64,000 nucleotides of DNA from the NCBI GenBank assembly GCA_022419385.1, contig JAJUBI010000004.1:2647286-2711285 (forward strand), written 5' to 3'. The first letter of the stretch is position 1; every line of letters starts with the position of its first letter. Below, piece by piece: positions 1 to 13,304 of the stretch. Under the pieces are notes generated by a model, which was not told where the DNA came from, did no database searches, and worked only from the letters and a program-made list of their open reading frames with translations. Origin of the DNA: Paraconiothyrium sp. Pb-2020. Taxonomy: Eukaryota; Ascomycota; Dothideomycetes; Pleosporales; Didymosphaeriaceae. The position numbers and the translations under genes were made by a program.

Positions 1-2358
1 CACGGTCTGTTAAACCAATCTTTGATGAGATCAACACCCTGCGTTGTAACAAGAACTAGATGCCCTCTCTAGAGGGCGTCACGAAGGTGGAGATGTTTCG
101 TAATGACATTGACCTGCTTACCGCATCGTTTGAAGACTGAGATCTGGATTCTGTGCATTCGCGAAGATGCTCGAATTGCTCACGAACAGCGGCATTCTTA
201 TGCCCAGAAGCGCAAGACATTCACTCCTGAGCACTGAGAGTGAGTTGAATCTGCCATAGAGCCTCGGGAGAGTCAAGAACACCGCACGCTCCTAGATCTA
301 CCTGGCGAGATCTGGAACTTCACATGCGAAGTGATCGACCCCGGTCCCGTGGCCCAATTAACGATGCTGCGGAAACAGCTTCGGTAGATGTGATCTCTCG
401 CCAACAATGGCTGCAAATAGAGCGATTGATGAGGCTGGACACTCGGTCGCTAGAAGGCAACGCCGCCCAGGTCGGTCCAATATCACTTCCTATGGCTCTG
501 TCGGCACGAGCTTGTCGCCTTTTCGAAAAGGCACAGATGGAGAACGCTATGTTGGAGAAGCAGCGGTGCTTTGGGGTTTGTGGGGTAATATGGATAAGGA
601 TGTTGTTCAATGCTGTATGAGGTTGCATTCTGGAATGTATATGTACGTTCAACTTCCCCGTTGATGAGGCCTTGCTGACGAAGCCGCGTGGACTTTTTTG
701 GATACATATTGACGCTGTGTCTGCTCTCAAATGCGACGTGCCGTTGTGCATTGCTTGACAAGATGTGATGATGACGGGCAAGACGAATGCTGACTTTGGT
801 ATGTCGGTGAGTAGTCGAACAGATTGATGGCAAGCGGCGCTAACGTGGATTACCGTGGCTCGGTCTTGGATGCGTATGAGTTCTCGACAGGTTTGAGATC
901 TTGAGCATGCCATTGGAAATGCTCATATGCTGAAGCGATATATCAATTCCTCGACTTCTTTCCTTGAGTAAATGACCCGGGCAACAGTCAACTCCCGTAG
1001 CGACGAAGTCAGGTCGGCAACTGCTGCCATCCTCGAAAGTCCAACTCCACGAGACCAAAAGATAACAAGACCAGAAGACTGGAACCAGGAGCGTGTGCGG
1101 AGGCGCAGCCAGATTCTTGCCATGCCGTTGACGAAAGAGAAGCGCATCTGTTGCAAGCTACGAATTCGGTTCGGAGTGTTTGAGCGTATGACAGCCGTTA
1201 CTGTCCCCAGCCGCGTACGGATATGCTGCTGCCGCCTTTTCGAAGCAGCAAGAGTGATCATCAATGCGGTTACCTGCACTCGAAGTGGGTGAGCTCCAGC
1301 GCGATGAAATTTGGCTCGAGGTTGCTATGCGTGCTGGTGTTGGAGGTGAGGAGGGCAAGGGAAGCGAGGATGCCCGTCGTGGGGCGTTTACCTCTGTTGT
1401 GGTCGACTGAGCGGGTCAGCAGTCTACCATCGAGCGGTTGCAAGAGCAAGCTAGCATTGGGCGAGAAGAAGCTCCTTTATCTAGAGCACGTCCCGACGAA
1501 GTGCAGCAAAGTCAGCGAAGGCTTGTCGGTGGTGGCCAAAGCTCATGTCACGACCGTAAGTCTGGTGCTCAGCCGGCGACCGCATGGGCGAATTGGCTCC
1601 GGCAACAAGATAAGCTGTATCTTGGGCATACTCTGGGAGGTGGCAGCGCTGTTAGCAAACCCTCAGATGTTCTATCCACCCTGAAGCTCCTAAGACGTTG
1701 GTGAGAGGCAGGGGCGGGTGTAGCTGGCCGCAGGCTATTTGTTGCGCAACAGCAAGCTCAACACCATATTACGGACGGCGGAAAAGACTTACGGGGCATC
1801 GAAATGGGGCGCTGACCATCTTGTTACGAAGCGCGGGCGTGGTGGGGTGGTTGTTGGGGCCGGAGCAGCGGGGAGGATCCGAAACCAACGCTTAGGATGC
1901 CGCCGTGCCCCCACCCCAAGCGCAAAGGTCCACAGTGAGAGGGGGCATTGGTAAAGGCGCTTGCATCGACAGCACCAACGATGTTGCCACGAGGAAGGTC
2001 TGCAGCGGGCCGAGAAGGACTGCGAGGGTGCCCGCGGAGGGGATGGAGCGCTGGTGTCATTTGAGACAACGATGCTTAGGAAGAACGACTCGCGCGGAGA
2101 TGTATCATAGCATCAAGCACAGCAGCCCGCAGAGATTCAAGGTCTTTGGGCGAGAGGCGGTCGTGTGGTAGGGGAATGGATAGTGCGAATGCATTTCACC
2201 TACCTCGAAGATGGTCCGTGCCTTTCCAAAGTACTCGAGGCTGCAGATCGACCCTACCCCACGGTTTCCCATTGCTCTGTATAGCGACATCAACCACCAA
2301 GACGCATTCGATTCGCGCTGCCCTTTGCTATGCCCGCATAGTTCTGCGGACATGCAGA
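1..2358. other. no confident gene; scattered open frames
   Basis: No reading frame here has a recognisable domain, a convincing start with splice signals, or a clear product. Short open frames occur on both strands. Two plus-strand stretches have a more natural residue composition than their antisense partners: about 324-620, and about 1264-1704, the latter listed separately. They may be remnants of a decayed gene or element. The last 200 bases, before 2359, are probably the SLX4 promoter and leader. Confidence 0.5.
1264..1704 (+). pseudogene. possible decayed reading frame with an in-frame stop
   Basis: A plus-strand frame opens at the ATG at 1264 and continues to the stop at 1702-1704, interrupted once by TGA at 1408-1410. 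Both halves have mixed, protein-like composition rich in Gln, Glu, Arg and Ala and share one frame. I see no family motif. It could be a chance open frame, or a coding remnant in which one codon became a stop. No neighbour helps to place it. The call rests only on composition and frame continuity. Confidence 0.18.
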
Positions 2359-5300
2359 ATGGAAGGCGCGCCGTACAACATTGTCGTTCTTTCTTCCTCT
2401 CCTCCCTATGGCCACGATGTTGCCCCACGGGCGCTTAGCCCTGCATCGCCCTTCGAACGTCGCGTCACCATGCCCTCAAGCCCCCTCCGATCGCTCTCTC
2501 CACTTCTTAGCCCCCCAAGGACGACATCGGGCGCGTCGCGAACGGGCTCACGAGCTGCGGCGGCAACTATGGGGGTAGAGAGAGGGTTCGCCACCGCGCG
2601 GAGCTTGCTGGCCGACATTGACATCAACAGTAGGGGTCTGAACGCAATTGAGGAGGCGCTCGAGAGTACACGGGCACCTACTGGACCGGAAAACACTATC
2701 AAGGCTTCTAAACCTAGGAAGAGGGCTCCTAAGACCAAAGCTGCGGATGCTGGCAAGAATGCCGGGAAGCCAAAACCGAAAGCGAACCCGCGGGGACGGA
2801 ATCCTAAAACCACAGACGCTGAGCAACCGGCTGGCGATGCATCTAACGCCGGTACCACTATTACCACCTCTTCTCATTTCGCGAGACTGCCAGCGACCGA
2901 TGTTGCTGCATCTACCCGCGAGTCTGTAGCACCAGCGCTGGAGCTTAAGATACCAAAGCCCCGAAAATCGCGTGCGAACAAAGCTACGACGGACGATAGC
3001 GAAATACAAAGCACGATTAAAAAAGCCAAAGTCACCAAACCCAGGGCGACTCGGGTGACGAAGAAAGCGCAGGAGGCAGCGGGAGTCGTTTCTGCACATT
3101 TCCGCCCGCATGGTACAGGAGACGATGCGGCAGGGACAGATCAGGGAAAAATAATAAATGTTGGGACTCTCGACTCTCGAATTGACGAGGCTTCGATATG
3201 GGACGTGCCTTTGAGCCCTTCGCGAAGGAAACGTCCGCTCAAACAGCGGCCACCCGACCCAGGTCTGCCACTGGACTTAGATGAGGCCGTGAGCAGACGG
3301 CGAAACTGGACTCCTCCTCCAGACTCCTTGCGCCAAGAAGTACTCACCAGCTCAACTGGAAAGGAGAACAGGCCTGTTCAGGAGGAGGAAAGTTTCACCA
3401 ACTTGGTGTCCGGTTATTCGTACGCGCGCTTGGACAATCAATCCGAGGCCTCGACTACCAAGCCAAACTCTACTGAGGTGGTTGGTGCCATGAAAAGGCG
3501 AAGAGTGGAGGTAGGCCACGCATGCTTGTACTTGAAGGTTGCAGATAGCTAACGATCGAAATAGCCAGTAGATCTACCTGTCAATCATGGTCCATCGTGT
3601 CAAGCATCCTCTGAGAAGGGCAAAGCGCCCAAAAAGAAACCCCGAACCATTACGGACCTAGTCACAGGCCAATATGCACCTCAACAACCACAAGTAGACT
3701 CACCAGAGGTCACGAGCGACTTCTTCGCACGCCGCACTGCCACGGTGGCCAAAACAATCAGAGTACCATTGAATGACACCGGTGATGCAGACTCAACCAA
3801 GAATTTGAAAAAGCCCGTGCGCAAGCGTTCAACCTCCAAGTCGGCATCTGAGAAAGGCGAGATGAAGGGAAAGTCGAAGAAAGCTTCCACTAAGACCGCC
3901 GCCAAACCTAAAATGGTCGCAGAGAAGCTTCTCAGCCCATCGTCTGCATTGTTCAGGTTGAACAGGCAGGAATTACTGTTTGGGACATCCAGTCAGCTAG
4001 CGCGTGAAGAGTCGCCTACTATGGTGCGGGAAATACAGAAGGCAATTCGCGAGTCGGAGCAAGATGCAGATTTGCGCCAGGGCCTGGCATCAGATAGCGT
4101 TTCACACACGCCATGGTCGCGTCTCCAGCATATAGAGGGTAGACGTGCACTCTGGAGAGCTAGCTCTAGAGATGATGATGGAGAGATGCTGGAGAGGCAG
4201 AGCATCTATCTGCCTCAACCGGACAGGACGCAGGATTTTCCGCTTCTCCCGCCTGGGCCGCACGACAGGTCTGACGATTCCTTCTTGAACATCAACGACT
4301 TTGCACCGCCACCAGAGGTACCAATTGCAATATCCTCGGACCTGCCAACCCCACCATCTTCAGTGGCGCAAGACAGCAGTAGGGCCAATGTCGTCAGTAC
4401 GACGAACAGCTCTCCGTTCAAAGACATCGACGATTTTTCGAGGGGCCCATTTACGGTTGCGAACGGCAGTGGCGTTCCCACCGAAGACCATGCGACGAAA
4501 AGCACTTCGTTGCGCGATACTGATGATTTGCCGCAAGGCCTCCCACCTTCGAATCAGAATGCCGACTCCAGCTTTCTCGATATCGATGACTTCGCTCCGT
4601 CTGCGCAGGCCTCTACCAAAAGTTTACTACCTCAATTAGCATCTACAGGTTCTCCGAAGAAACCTAGAGGTCGACCTCCAAAGAAGCAGTCCGCAGTTCC
4701 CCCACGACTCCCCGTACCTGCACCAGTCCGCGTACCTGAGAAAGTACCCGGCCAGGCCCAATCTACGACAGCTACGTCACCAAGCACGCCGCGTAAGAAC
4801 AAGAGTCGCTTCCACAGCATCGAAGCAATTCTTGACTCAGAGGACGACGAGGCCTTGTCGCCTACGCCACCGCGGACACGACGCTTTGAAGCCTCACCAC
4901 CACTACCAATTGTTTTCGATAATGTTCCTACTGCTAAAAACCCCGTCCCAGAGGGTCTGGTACCGATCTATTGCATCCCAGAGGCAAAATTAGCGTTCGA
5001 CGGCATTCGGCCCACCCTCTTCCCACGCATAACAGCCCTCATTCGCTCTCTCCCTCCCACCTCGGAACCCACCAAACCCTCCTGGCACGAAAAGATCCTA
5101 ATGTACGATGCCATCGTCGCAGAAGACTTGACCGCCTTCCTGAATACCCATGACCAGATACGAACATACAAGCGCGCGACGCAGAAGCAAAGCAAGGCTT
5201 GGAACAAGGACTTGAGGGCCAAAGGCGAAGAGGAGATGAAGGTGGCAGAGGGTGATGGGATGGCTTTGGCAGTGGAGAAGGAGATCGAAGCGTGGATGGT

Positions 5301-5382
5301 GCAGAAGTGGGGTGAGGAAATGAGTGTGTGTTGTGTGTCTAGGGAGAGGAAGAACGGTGGGGCGCGGAAGGGGCTGTACTGA
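2359..5382 (+). CDS. slx4: SLX4, structure-specific endonuclease subunit
   Basis: Scaffold and activator of the SLX1-SLX4 nuclease, which acts in the nucleus on branched DNA during replication repair and recombination. Two exons, 2359-3510 and 3565-5382, give 989 aa. The 54-bp intron has GTAGGC, a GCTAAC branch and ATAG. The start at 2359 is chosen because the protein then opens with the VLSSSPP-type N-terminus usual in fungal SLX4. The middle (about residues 505-550) carries the conserved block LLSPSSALFRLNRQELLFGT followed by a helix with MVREIQKAIRESE. An AT-hook-like RGRPPKK lies near residue 745. The last ~110 residues hold the SLX1-binding helical domain, with KILMYDAIVAEDLTAFLN. The rest is low-complexity, Lys/Ser/Pro rich and probably disordered, as in the family. 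The C-terminus runs about 20-30 residues beyond the conserved domain with a Gly/Arg-rich end. Confidence 0.93.
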
Positions 5383-6044
5383 TGATTGCGACGATACCAT
5401 GTGGGCGTTCTCTATTTTTCAGCCTTGGTCTGGGCCGTGCGCACTTGCCATGGCGCCCTGACATACAGCATTGGACGGCGTTTTTGCAAAGCTAGATACC
5501 ACGAATGCGATTGTGTCATGACCAGTTTGGTACTTCAGTATCAGCGCTTAGCGCCGAGTTCCGGGCTTTGCTTCACTGCAGAACTTCCACGGCTGGGTTT
5601 GGAAGGAGCGCTTGGGGAAGGTGCGGGGTACGTCATCGCGATATCAACGCGTGGGCACGTGCTTTCTCCCGGCCCGTGGGCACCGCTGCTTCACCTTGTC
5701 TACGGCGACGGTGAAGTATGCACATTTTTTCAGGCACTATTTGGTGAATATCTACATGTTCTCAGGTAAATGACACCTTTGCAGCATGTTACACTAGTCA
5801 CGGTTACCAAAACCATAACACGCTTTCTTTTGCCCTTTCTTCTCACTCATTACGTCATTCCTCTTCATGTCTCGTATTGAATAGAGCTCTTTAGGCAGTC
5901 AAGTCCATGGTGGAGCAATTGTTACTTCTGTGCCTTTGAGCAGCCGATACTCCGACGCCGGCATCTGGCGACGGAGCTTACATGGCCTTGCAATAGCTCT
6001 CACACCTGCGTTCACCCTGGATACTGACAAGCAGTTTCCCCGCA
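5383..6044. other. intergenic between SLX4 and the Ato transporter
   Basis: Convergent 3' ends flank this stretch. A plus-strand open frame at 5386-5769 has no recognisable motif and reads as chance. Nothing else is supported. Confidence 0.5.
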
Positions 6045-7063
6045 TCATTCGCCATGTACAGTCGCGTCTTTCTTCGGGAACACCTTGCTGCTCAAGTCGA
6101 GAACGGGCAGTGGGCACGGAATGCCGACAGCTTCGCACGCAGTCAGGATAGCCAGATACCAACCGCACACTAGACCGATAAAGCCGAACCCTCCGGCAAT
6201 GTGTAGTAGCTTGTTAATGTACGCTACATCAGCTGCGGTCGCGGCGTGCGCCACGCGGAAGTCTGCTGCGGCGATGAAAGAGAAGAGCATGATAAGGCCG
6301 AAGAATGTCAGCGTGAAGAACACGTTGACGCGGAAGGTGCCCATGAAGAAAACGAAGCTGGCGATCGCCCTGGACGAATGTCAGTATCCTAGTATCGTAT
6401 CTAGCTTCACGCTCTGGATAAAAAGATCTAGAGACGCACATTGTGACATTGTGGAAGCCCTGGGAGGAATTGTATGCTGCGCCATTTGCGCCACCCAGCT
6501 CGGCAAAAGGAGCTGTCACCTCATGAATGGGATCTTGGTTGTATGCAAGACTGCCCCAGTGGCTGCCGTAGATGATAAAGACCGCCATAGGGAAGGCTGA
6601 AGCCAGGTATTAGTCGCGTGACACAGCTACTCGTTATTTCGTGCTACACTCACTATTTCCGAGGATGAATTCGGCGATGCCGGCGAGGTTCATAGCAATG
6701 CAGCCAAAAAAGTAGTAATCAGCGCTCAACCCAATCAGACTCTGAGGCGCGACGGCACCCTGGAAGCCGCAGAGGAGGAGAATAGTCGATGTGTATGGGA
6801 TCAAGAAGCCGACCAGACCGAGCAATGTTGGGTTACCTGAGCATCGGTCAGTGTCGTCTCCAATGCTACCTACATGTACGAAACTTACCGAATCGTTTAG
6901 CGAAGTCACCACGACGAGGTGCGCTCGGCTGGAAAAATAAACGTTCATATTGCTCAGGGCTCAGTTGAACGGTGACCTGACGACTGAGCTCGGCACCATT
7001 GCCAACAAAGTTGTGGCTGTTGTGCTCCTTCAGCTCGCTGTCGACCTTGTGAACATTAGACAT
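6045..7063 (-). CDS. acetate/ammonium transporter, GPR1/FUN34/YaaH (Ato) family
   Basis: A plasma-membrane protein of the AceTr family, whose members move acetate (AcpA/Ady2 type) or are linked to ammonium export. Four exons, 7063-6889, 6836-6654, 6596-6440 and 6369-6045, give 279 aa, the usual family length. The introns are 52, 57 and 70 bp with GTAAGT, GTGAGT and GTGCGT donors. The signature FGNPTLLGL (family NPAPLGL) is created across the first splice, which supports that junction. Six hydrophobic segments follow, including GLVGFLIPYTSTILLL, FFGCIAMNLAGIAEFILGN and FFTLTFFGLIMLFSFIAAAD. The N-terminus is hydrophilic (about 58 residues). The next gene upstream on the same strand is a Zn2Cys6 regulator 1.15 kb away, but nothing shows that it controls this gene. 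Whether acetate or ammonium is the substrate cannot be told from sequence. Confidence 0.93.
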
Positions 7064-8211
7064 AGTGCGGGTCCTGGTGAAGAGAAATAGGTGACAGTGC
7101 GATTTTCAATCCAGGGATTTAGGACGATCAAGGAGCCGTATCCGAGTAGACGGGACCCGAAGGTCTTATTGCTGCGTCTAGGAAGAGCCGCCTATGGTCA
7201 GGGGCGGCTTCCCCAGAATTATGTCGTCGTCATCTCCCCAGACAGCCGAGGCAACAACGAGTCGAGCCCCTACGGGTTTCCCCAGTCCCCCAGGCTCTCC
7301 GCACTTTTGCTCCACATATGGCTTGTCTAAGCGTGGAGGAGTTAGGAGATTGCGGGCGATGCTGCTGGTTTGCGATCCGATGGTTGGTGGAAGCCCTTGT
7401 TGAGCCGCGGCCCGCCAGATCAAGCTTCGTCAAGCACCCGCTGTGGCGTTGTGAAAGCATCCGCTCCGCGGCGCGGCAAGTGCCAAATCAGACAGAAGAG
7501 GAAGGTGACGTTGGTAAGAATCGTCGCAACAGTCTCGACGTTTGGCGCTTTCAAAGGGTGGTACGTGTCAGGCTTTCATTGCTTGTGGTGCGAGAGGATG
7601 CGGTGCGAAGGACGCGGCGACTCGACGGTCCCAAAGTGAAGTTGGGAGAGTCCTCAACCTCGGCACAAATCGTCAGCGGGGCAAGATCCGCCGTTTCATC
7701 TGTCTCTGTGAGCAGCAGGAAAAGCCTCTTCAGACTATAATAGTTGGACGCCCATAAACTGGTCGCGCGATGATGGTGTGTGCAGACAAAGGCCGCGGTG
7801 GTGACGGTGATCTCGGAAGACGCTCCGCCCAACCGAGCGCCAGGCTGCCACCCCAAACAGAGCTACTAAAGCGTCCTTGGGTGCGGACAATGCAACAAGT
7901 CGTCTTCGCGATGGATCGGACCCGATATCTTCAATGGTAAACACGCTGCTAGCTAGTAGTTCGCTGACAGCTCAGCTGCGCGTGCAGGACGAACGCACGA
8001 TTCGGACATTAGAACCAAATGTTTATCACACTAAAATTCCATTTTCTCGTCATGGTACCGATATACTTCGTCCGTCTCTTCTCCTTCGTGTGTTTTGTAT
8101 CTTTATCGCAATGAAGAGGTTTTAGTGGCTGTGAAGATTGGAAGCATAATGGGTAGTTTCCCCAGACACTTAATCTCCACGAAGACGGATGAGGACGCCT
8201 CGTACGCAGGC
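7064..8211. other. intergenic, promoter side of the Ato gene
   Basis: Open frames such as 7318-7740 (+) and 7551-7856 (-) overlap each other and have no motif. I see no supported gene. The first few hundred bases are the likely promoter of the transporter at 7063. Confidence 0.5.
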
Positions 8212-10560
8212 CTAGGCAGACGTCTCGTCTTCGCTCTCGCTCGGCATATCGACTAAAGTAGGCGGTATACTACCATGAGGGTTACTCGACATGTCCTCAG
8301 CAAACGTTTCCTCGGGTGTATAGCCCCAATACTTAGCGGGACCATATCCAAACCTATCGAACAAGTAATCGGGCAGCTTTCCGGTACCACTCCAAAGAGT
8401 CAGCAAATATTACCAGACGGGAACCCAATCTACTAACCCAGTCGGGAACCCCTTCCCCGGCTTCTGGTCGGTTGTTTCGGGGCGGAAAGGGGAGATCGTT
8501 CTAGTTTTCCGCGTCCATCCTTTTGTGCCATTGTCATGCCCCATTATTTCGTCGTATAAGCACCCTCCAACATCATATTCCATCTTCATGACCATTGCGC
8601 CATCTTCGCTTTCAAATTTGATGCGTATCGGCATCCAGTCAGGTATGGGCCCACCAGCCATGTCGATGGCGGCAGCCCGCAAGAAACGTTTGTTAACACG
8701 CGGAATGTTCCATATGCGGTGGACGTTGTTTGATTGGTCTGAGACAAACTGTTCCATCCTTTTGGCGCGGGACAGCTCTTCGTCAAAGTAGGCGGTGACT
8801 GCTGGATCTGGGTCGGGAGGCAGGGCGCGGTTGCTGGCAGTGATTCGCCGGATGATGCGGTACCATGTGCCAAGAGATACTTGAAAGGTGGTGTAAATGC
8901 GTAACGGCACGAGAGGAAGATGTGGGCAGATGGTGAGCGCGTAATGGATGCACTGCGCTAGTTTCGTCGCAGCTTCAGTGTCGGTCCTTTCCACGAATGG
9001 CAAAGCTGGAAGAAGGGAGTTGGCACATTCTGCAGGATAATTCTGGTATAGGGTCTGTATGATGCCGCTGAGACAGACTTGGAGTTTCCAAAATCGACTG
9101 ATTAATGTAGAGTTCTCTACCGAGTTGAAGTGATAAGAATTAGGCACAATATCGGCAATCTCAGAAGACGGTGGGATGTCGATGATGGTCACGGAAGCTT
9201 GGATCACCTCTCCCATTACACCGCTTGGAAGGAGTGACCACAAGGACTCAGCCAGAGCAACACCTGTGGCAAGCGTGCGAGAGTCTTCAGGATAGTTGGA
9301 TGCATGTCGAACGAGGCAAATCAGGCGAGGCACTTGTATGAACACATGCATAAGTGCAACAGACGCGCGAAAGACGGCCGGCGCATCCTCGGGTATCGCT
9401 GCAGGACTTGTCATTTCTAGGTAGATCTCGTGATCATAGACTGATGTCCGACTAGCAACCATTGCTTCGGAAACCTACGATATATATGTCAACGAAATGC
9501 AGGGCCGTGTTGTTCAGCCACTCACATCATCAAAGTATGCATTATCGAGAAAGCTCCAGAAGTGATCTTGGTCAGGGTCGGTTACCGGCCCGGCCTGTAA
9601 GATATCTGAGAGTCCTGCAGCATGTATGGCATGATACAGGTTCTTGATCCCCATAAACACCTATAGAAGATCAGCCTCGTGCGTCTCCCATGTATGTCGG
9701 AGGTAGTACTTCTGCCATGAAATGTATCTTCGTAGCGACCGCAGTGTCATATGATCTTCTCGTCCTCTCGTTTCCAATAGCCAGTTGCAATTCCCTGAGT
9801 GCTTTTGCCTTGGTGGCTAACGCGGTCCGATGACTTGAAAATGACGGATCACGGTATACGTCGACACTGTTGATGAGGTATTCAATAGCTAGATCGACGG
9901 TAGGACTTTTGCCAATGCGTGAAGGTATAGATTCAACCCACGAACCCAGTATCGCGAAAGGTTGATCTTCTGGCGGCCGCGAGCCCAACAGGTTGAGGTA
10001 GCGGGCGGCGAGTGCTGTCTGTGAGGATACGAAGTGGTGAGGCATGAACGATGCTGTCGCATCTTCTAGTTGACTCAAATGTAGTTGGAGTCTTCTTTTC
10101 TGCTGCGCTGTCGTTTTCTTTATGACTTTTTTTCTCTCACGTGGTGGAAGTGACAACGTCATGAAGATGCCTTGTCCTATATCGGCATCTCTACCTGCAG
10201 TCTGGCGAAGGACAAGCGAAGTGGAAGGCGGCGAGATCGGTAACGGCGAGGGGCTGGGATTGGCTGTGGAGGATATGCTCGCTTCATGTTCGGCTCCTAG
10301 TGGGTAAACGATTGGAGCAACCTTCGGCTTGCCGTGTTTTGAGAGTTGTGTGGGATCTTCGAGCACGAATGCAGAAGCCTTTCCGAAAGAGTAAGTGCAG
10401 TCCCGATCACGTTTCCGACATGCGCCACACTTCGGTCTCAGCTCGTCGCACTTGGTCGTGTCAGTTCAGCGGTGCACGTGAGATGCCTAAACCCCTGTAG
10501 AGGAAGACCAACCTTGACCTTCCGCGATCTGCAAACATCGCACTTGCCAGTTCTCGTCAT
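8212..10560 (-). CDS. Zn(II)2Cys6 fungal transcription factor
   Basis: A nuclear regulator of the binuclear zinc cluster class. Five exons, 10560-10513, 10450-9710, 9660-9526, 9474-8438 and 8389-8212, give 712 aa. The zinc cluster lies at the extreme N-terminus, with cysteines at residues 7, 10, 17, 24, 27 and 34 (C-x2-C-x6-C-x6-C-x2-C-x6-C). It is split by a 62-bp intron directly before Cys17. Its ligand set is complete only after splicing. The long middle shows the helical pattern of the fungal-specific regulatory region. The second intron (49 bp) has a weak GTACTA donor, chosen because it restores a continuous helix, VFMGIKNLYHAIHAAGL. The acidic C-terminus ends MPSESEDETSA. Target genes are unknown. 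The neighbours are an acetate-family transporter downstream and a weakly coding region upstream. Confidence 0.88.
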
Positions 10561-13304
10561 GCTGTTTTATCAGTAGCACAGACGCGTCTGTAACGTACGT
10601 TGATGACCTTCCGATGGTGGAACAGCAGCCAATCAGACATTGACGTTCGAAGAGCCGCATCGACGCTCCATATTACGCGGGATGTTGTGTAGAAGACCTT
10701 GATGCAGCATGCATTGAGAGTCAGTAGACGTTAAGAGGTTATGTCAGCTCGAACAAAGGGTCGACTGTGATGCTTCGTGGGGTGGTGGTTGCCTCGTCGC
10801 ATCACTTGGCCCCCGAGAATGTCGCCTCAAATCAGCGCTAACCGGAAGTGTCCACGGGTAATTCCCATGCACGTGACTCATATGTCCCCAGGGCTCCTGT
10901 ACATGCACTCCCAGGACCTTTCTGAAGGATGTCTATGACAACATTGACCCATAAAGATAGGACTCACAGGTGGGTCTGGCATTTCTGAAAACTCTCGGAC
11001 TGAACTTGCAGTTCGCTCATTCTGTCAAGCAGACAGCTTAAAAAAGCTATGCCAGGGACTCTCAGTGAATATCCTCGAAGGCATGTATTGTGGTGAAGGC
11101 GACATAGGAAGCGACAGTAGCCATGTAGCACCTGAAGAACAGAGTTCGTCCACACTGTCCATCATACCCTGCATCAATCTCATACCCCAATCTCAAGACG
11201 ATCGCAAGTACGCTTCGCGCATCGTAGATCAATCTCAACACCTCCACAATGAACCCTCTTGATATCTTCTTCTGGATGCTTCTTCTGGGACAGGTCGCCA
11301 GCATGCAGCTCGGCCATACCTGGCTCCTGCCCTTCACAATTCTCCACGTATGTATTTTGAAAGCGGATTGGGCCCAATCAAATATCATCAAGCCTCACTC
11401 ATGAAAGCTTCGTTGGTGACTATCTGTTGATACTGTATCAGATCGTCACCACCATTATCATCGCCAAATCCGTGGAGTGGACTCAAGTTACTCCAGGATA
11501 CAGTATCCACATTCGGCCTTTCCTGCGCTTCGATCGCTCCGTTCCGGCTTCTCATATTACAGCTTACGACAACGTGAGCCTCTTTGTCTACAGCGCTAAT
11601 AAAGTATATGTGCGCGTACTCAGGGTTAGCAGTATGTGGGCCTTCGAATGGACATGTAGGAACCCAGGCTGCGGCGAGAAGGAATCGGCATTCTTTCTTA
11701 GTACCCCTTCACGCGGTCATCACCATATGGACTGCATTCGCTGTTATCACAAGTGCTCCTACTATTGGTCGTGGAGGCAGCTAGATCTGTTCGCGCATCG
11801 AGTACCGGACCGTGCTCATTAAAGAGGTTCTGAGAAGGAGGGGGGGCGGGGGTGGATGTATGCGCGCAGCACCACTGTTGCATATTCGGCGGTTTGGCTT
11901 CATATCTGGGTCCCTGGAGTCGACTGTAGATAGCCGAGAGCGCAATGAAATAAAAGTCTTCTTCCAGCTCTTGTAGAAAGCTTGACCCGTGCCGTACATC
12001 CGCTTCTCCTTGGCAGGACCGCACTTTCCAAATCTTATCTCAACCTCACGGCTCCCTTTCGTTACTACACATCGATCTGACGGTCGTATATGGCACCCAT
12101 AGCAATCTTTCGTGCCACCACTCGATGCTTTCTATCCTTCTTGATGTTCAATTAGCTCGGTCGAGGACCTAACTGTATGTAGTGTACCAAGCGCAACCGC
12201 GGCGCACCCCAATCCTAGCCCTCGGTGCGAACCTACCGTAAGTATGGTATTTTCTTCAACCTATCGTCCACAAGTCACACATATAGCAGCATTAGAAACA
12301 ACTCCCTCAAGCTATTTGCTCACGCATACGCTCTCGTCAGCGTGTCGTTCAAACGCTTTTTATCGCTTCCAGCCGCTTCCAATCGCGTGCCAGCACTCAC
12401 ATACCCCGGAAGCCAGAACGCCAACGCCGCTAGTCTGCCCGGTCGCTCCGCATGGCTGCCTCTTTCGGCGCTAGCTCCGCGTCCTTTATCTTCGCCTTGA
12501 TAGGGACATTAGGGATGATCGTCTATCAAACCATTGGTGCCACTTCGTAACCGCTGCATGCACTCGTGCGTAAAGCAGCCGCGCGGCGTCACTATAGACA
12601 CCTATCCGAGCTGTGAGGATCTGGTACTACGGTGCACTTCATTCTATGGAGCTACTTGGCCAGAGAAGCCATGTAAGGGCGTCGAATTCTCCAAATCACG
12701 TAGACTAATGGCTTACACAGATGACACGCTTACACGTCGCTACCGTACCACCGACGTGCATATATTGTCACATTCGTCGCTCAATCCTCCATGCACGGAC
12801 ACACACCATCCGACACTTCCAGATAGGCGTTACTTGCTTACGATCCTCTTCGCTACGCAATCGCTCTATCTCTGCTCTTCGGCGGTGCCGAACCCCCATC
12901 TTGGGTATCATAGGTTTTCCATCGGTATTCCACCAGATGGTTGAGGGCCCGTCATTTTGGATGCGGCTAGCTGTGTGCCAACATGTAGCAGCTGAAGCAC
13001 TCTAGGCGCGGCTTAGCAGCTATCTGCATCCGATCACATGTTTCCGGTTAATAAGTACACCTTCGAGAAACCGCCGTCACGAAATCTTGATTGGCGCAGC
13101 TAAAGCCAATGGGATGGTTATCGGATTGCGAGACGGCTGGGACCCTGATAGCAGGGGTGCAGGTTAGATGCACGCCCAGGCCGTGCGCGTGCTGTATCAC
13201 TAAAACTCGCCGGCAGGTGCTCGGCTGCATTCAGTTGGTATAAAGAAAGCGGATCTCCTCCTTTCTGCAGCCCTCTTCTCCCACCTTTTTCGCCGGTTGC
13301 AATA
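10561..13304. other. 2.7 kb with no confident gene
   Basis: Many short open frames on both strands, none with a domain. The only candidate worth naming is the two-exon frame at 11249-11822, listed separately. A short ATG frame near 12452 encodes one hydrophobic stretch (about 32 codons), which could be a leftover membrane helix. The left end holds the promoter of the Zn2Cys6 gene, and the right end that of the amino acid permease at 13305. Confidence 0.45.
11249..11822 (+). CDS. possible small membrane protein, two exons
   Basis: ATG at 11249 opens a hydrophobic N-terminus (MNPLDIFFWMLLLGQ...) of 33 codons ending at a GTATGT donor (11348). An acceptor ending at 11441 (CTGTATCAG) keeps the frame and adds IVTTIIIAKSVEWTQ and about 110 further residues to a stop at 11822. 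The first 50 residues look like two membrane helices. The remainder is Cys/His rich and not convincingly protein-like, and another frame in the same stretch also encodes a hydrophobic segment. The true 3' structure may therefore differ, or the locus may be decayed. No family recognised. Confidence 0.25.

Noticed and set aside
320..913. 197-codon minus-strand open frame
   Set aside because: Antisense to overlapping plus-strand frames of better composition; no motif or splice support in either direction.
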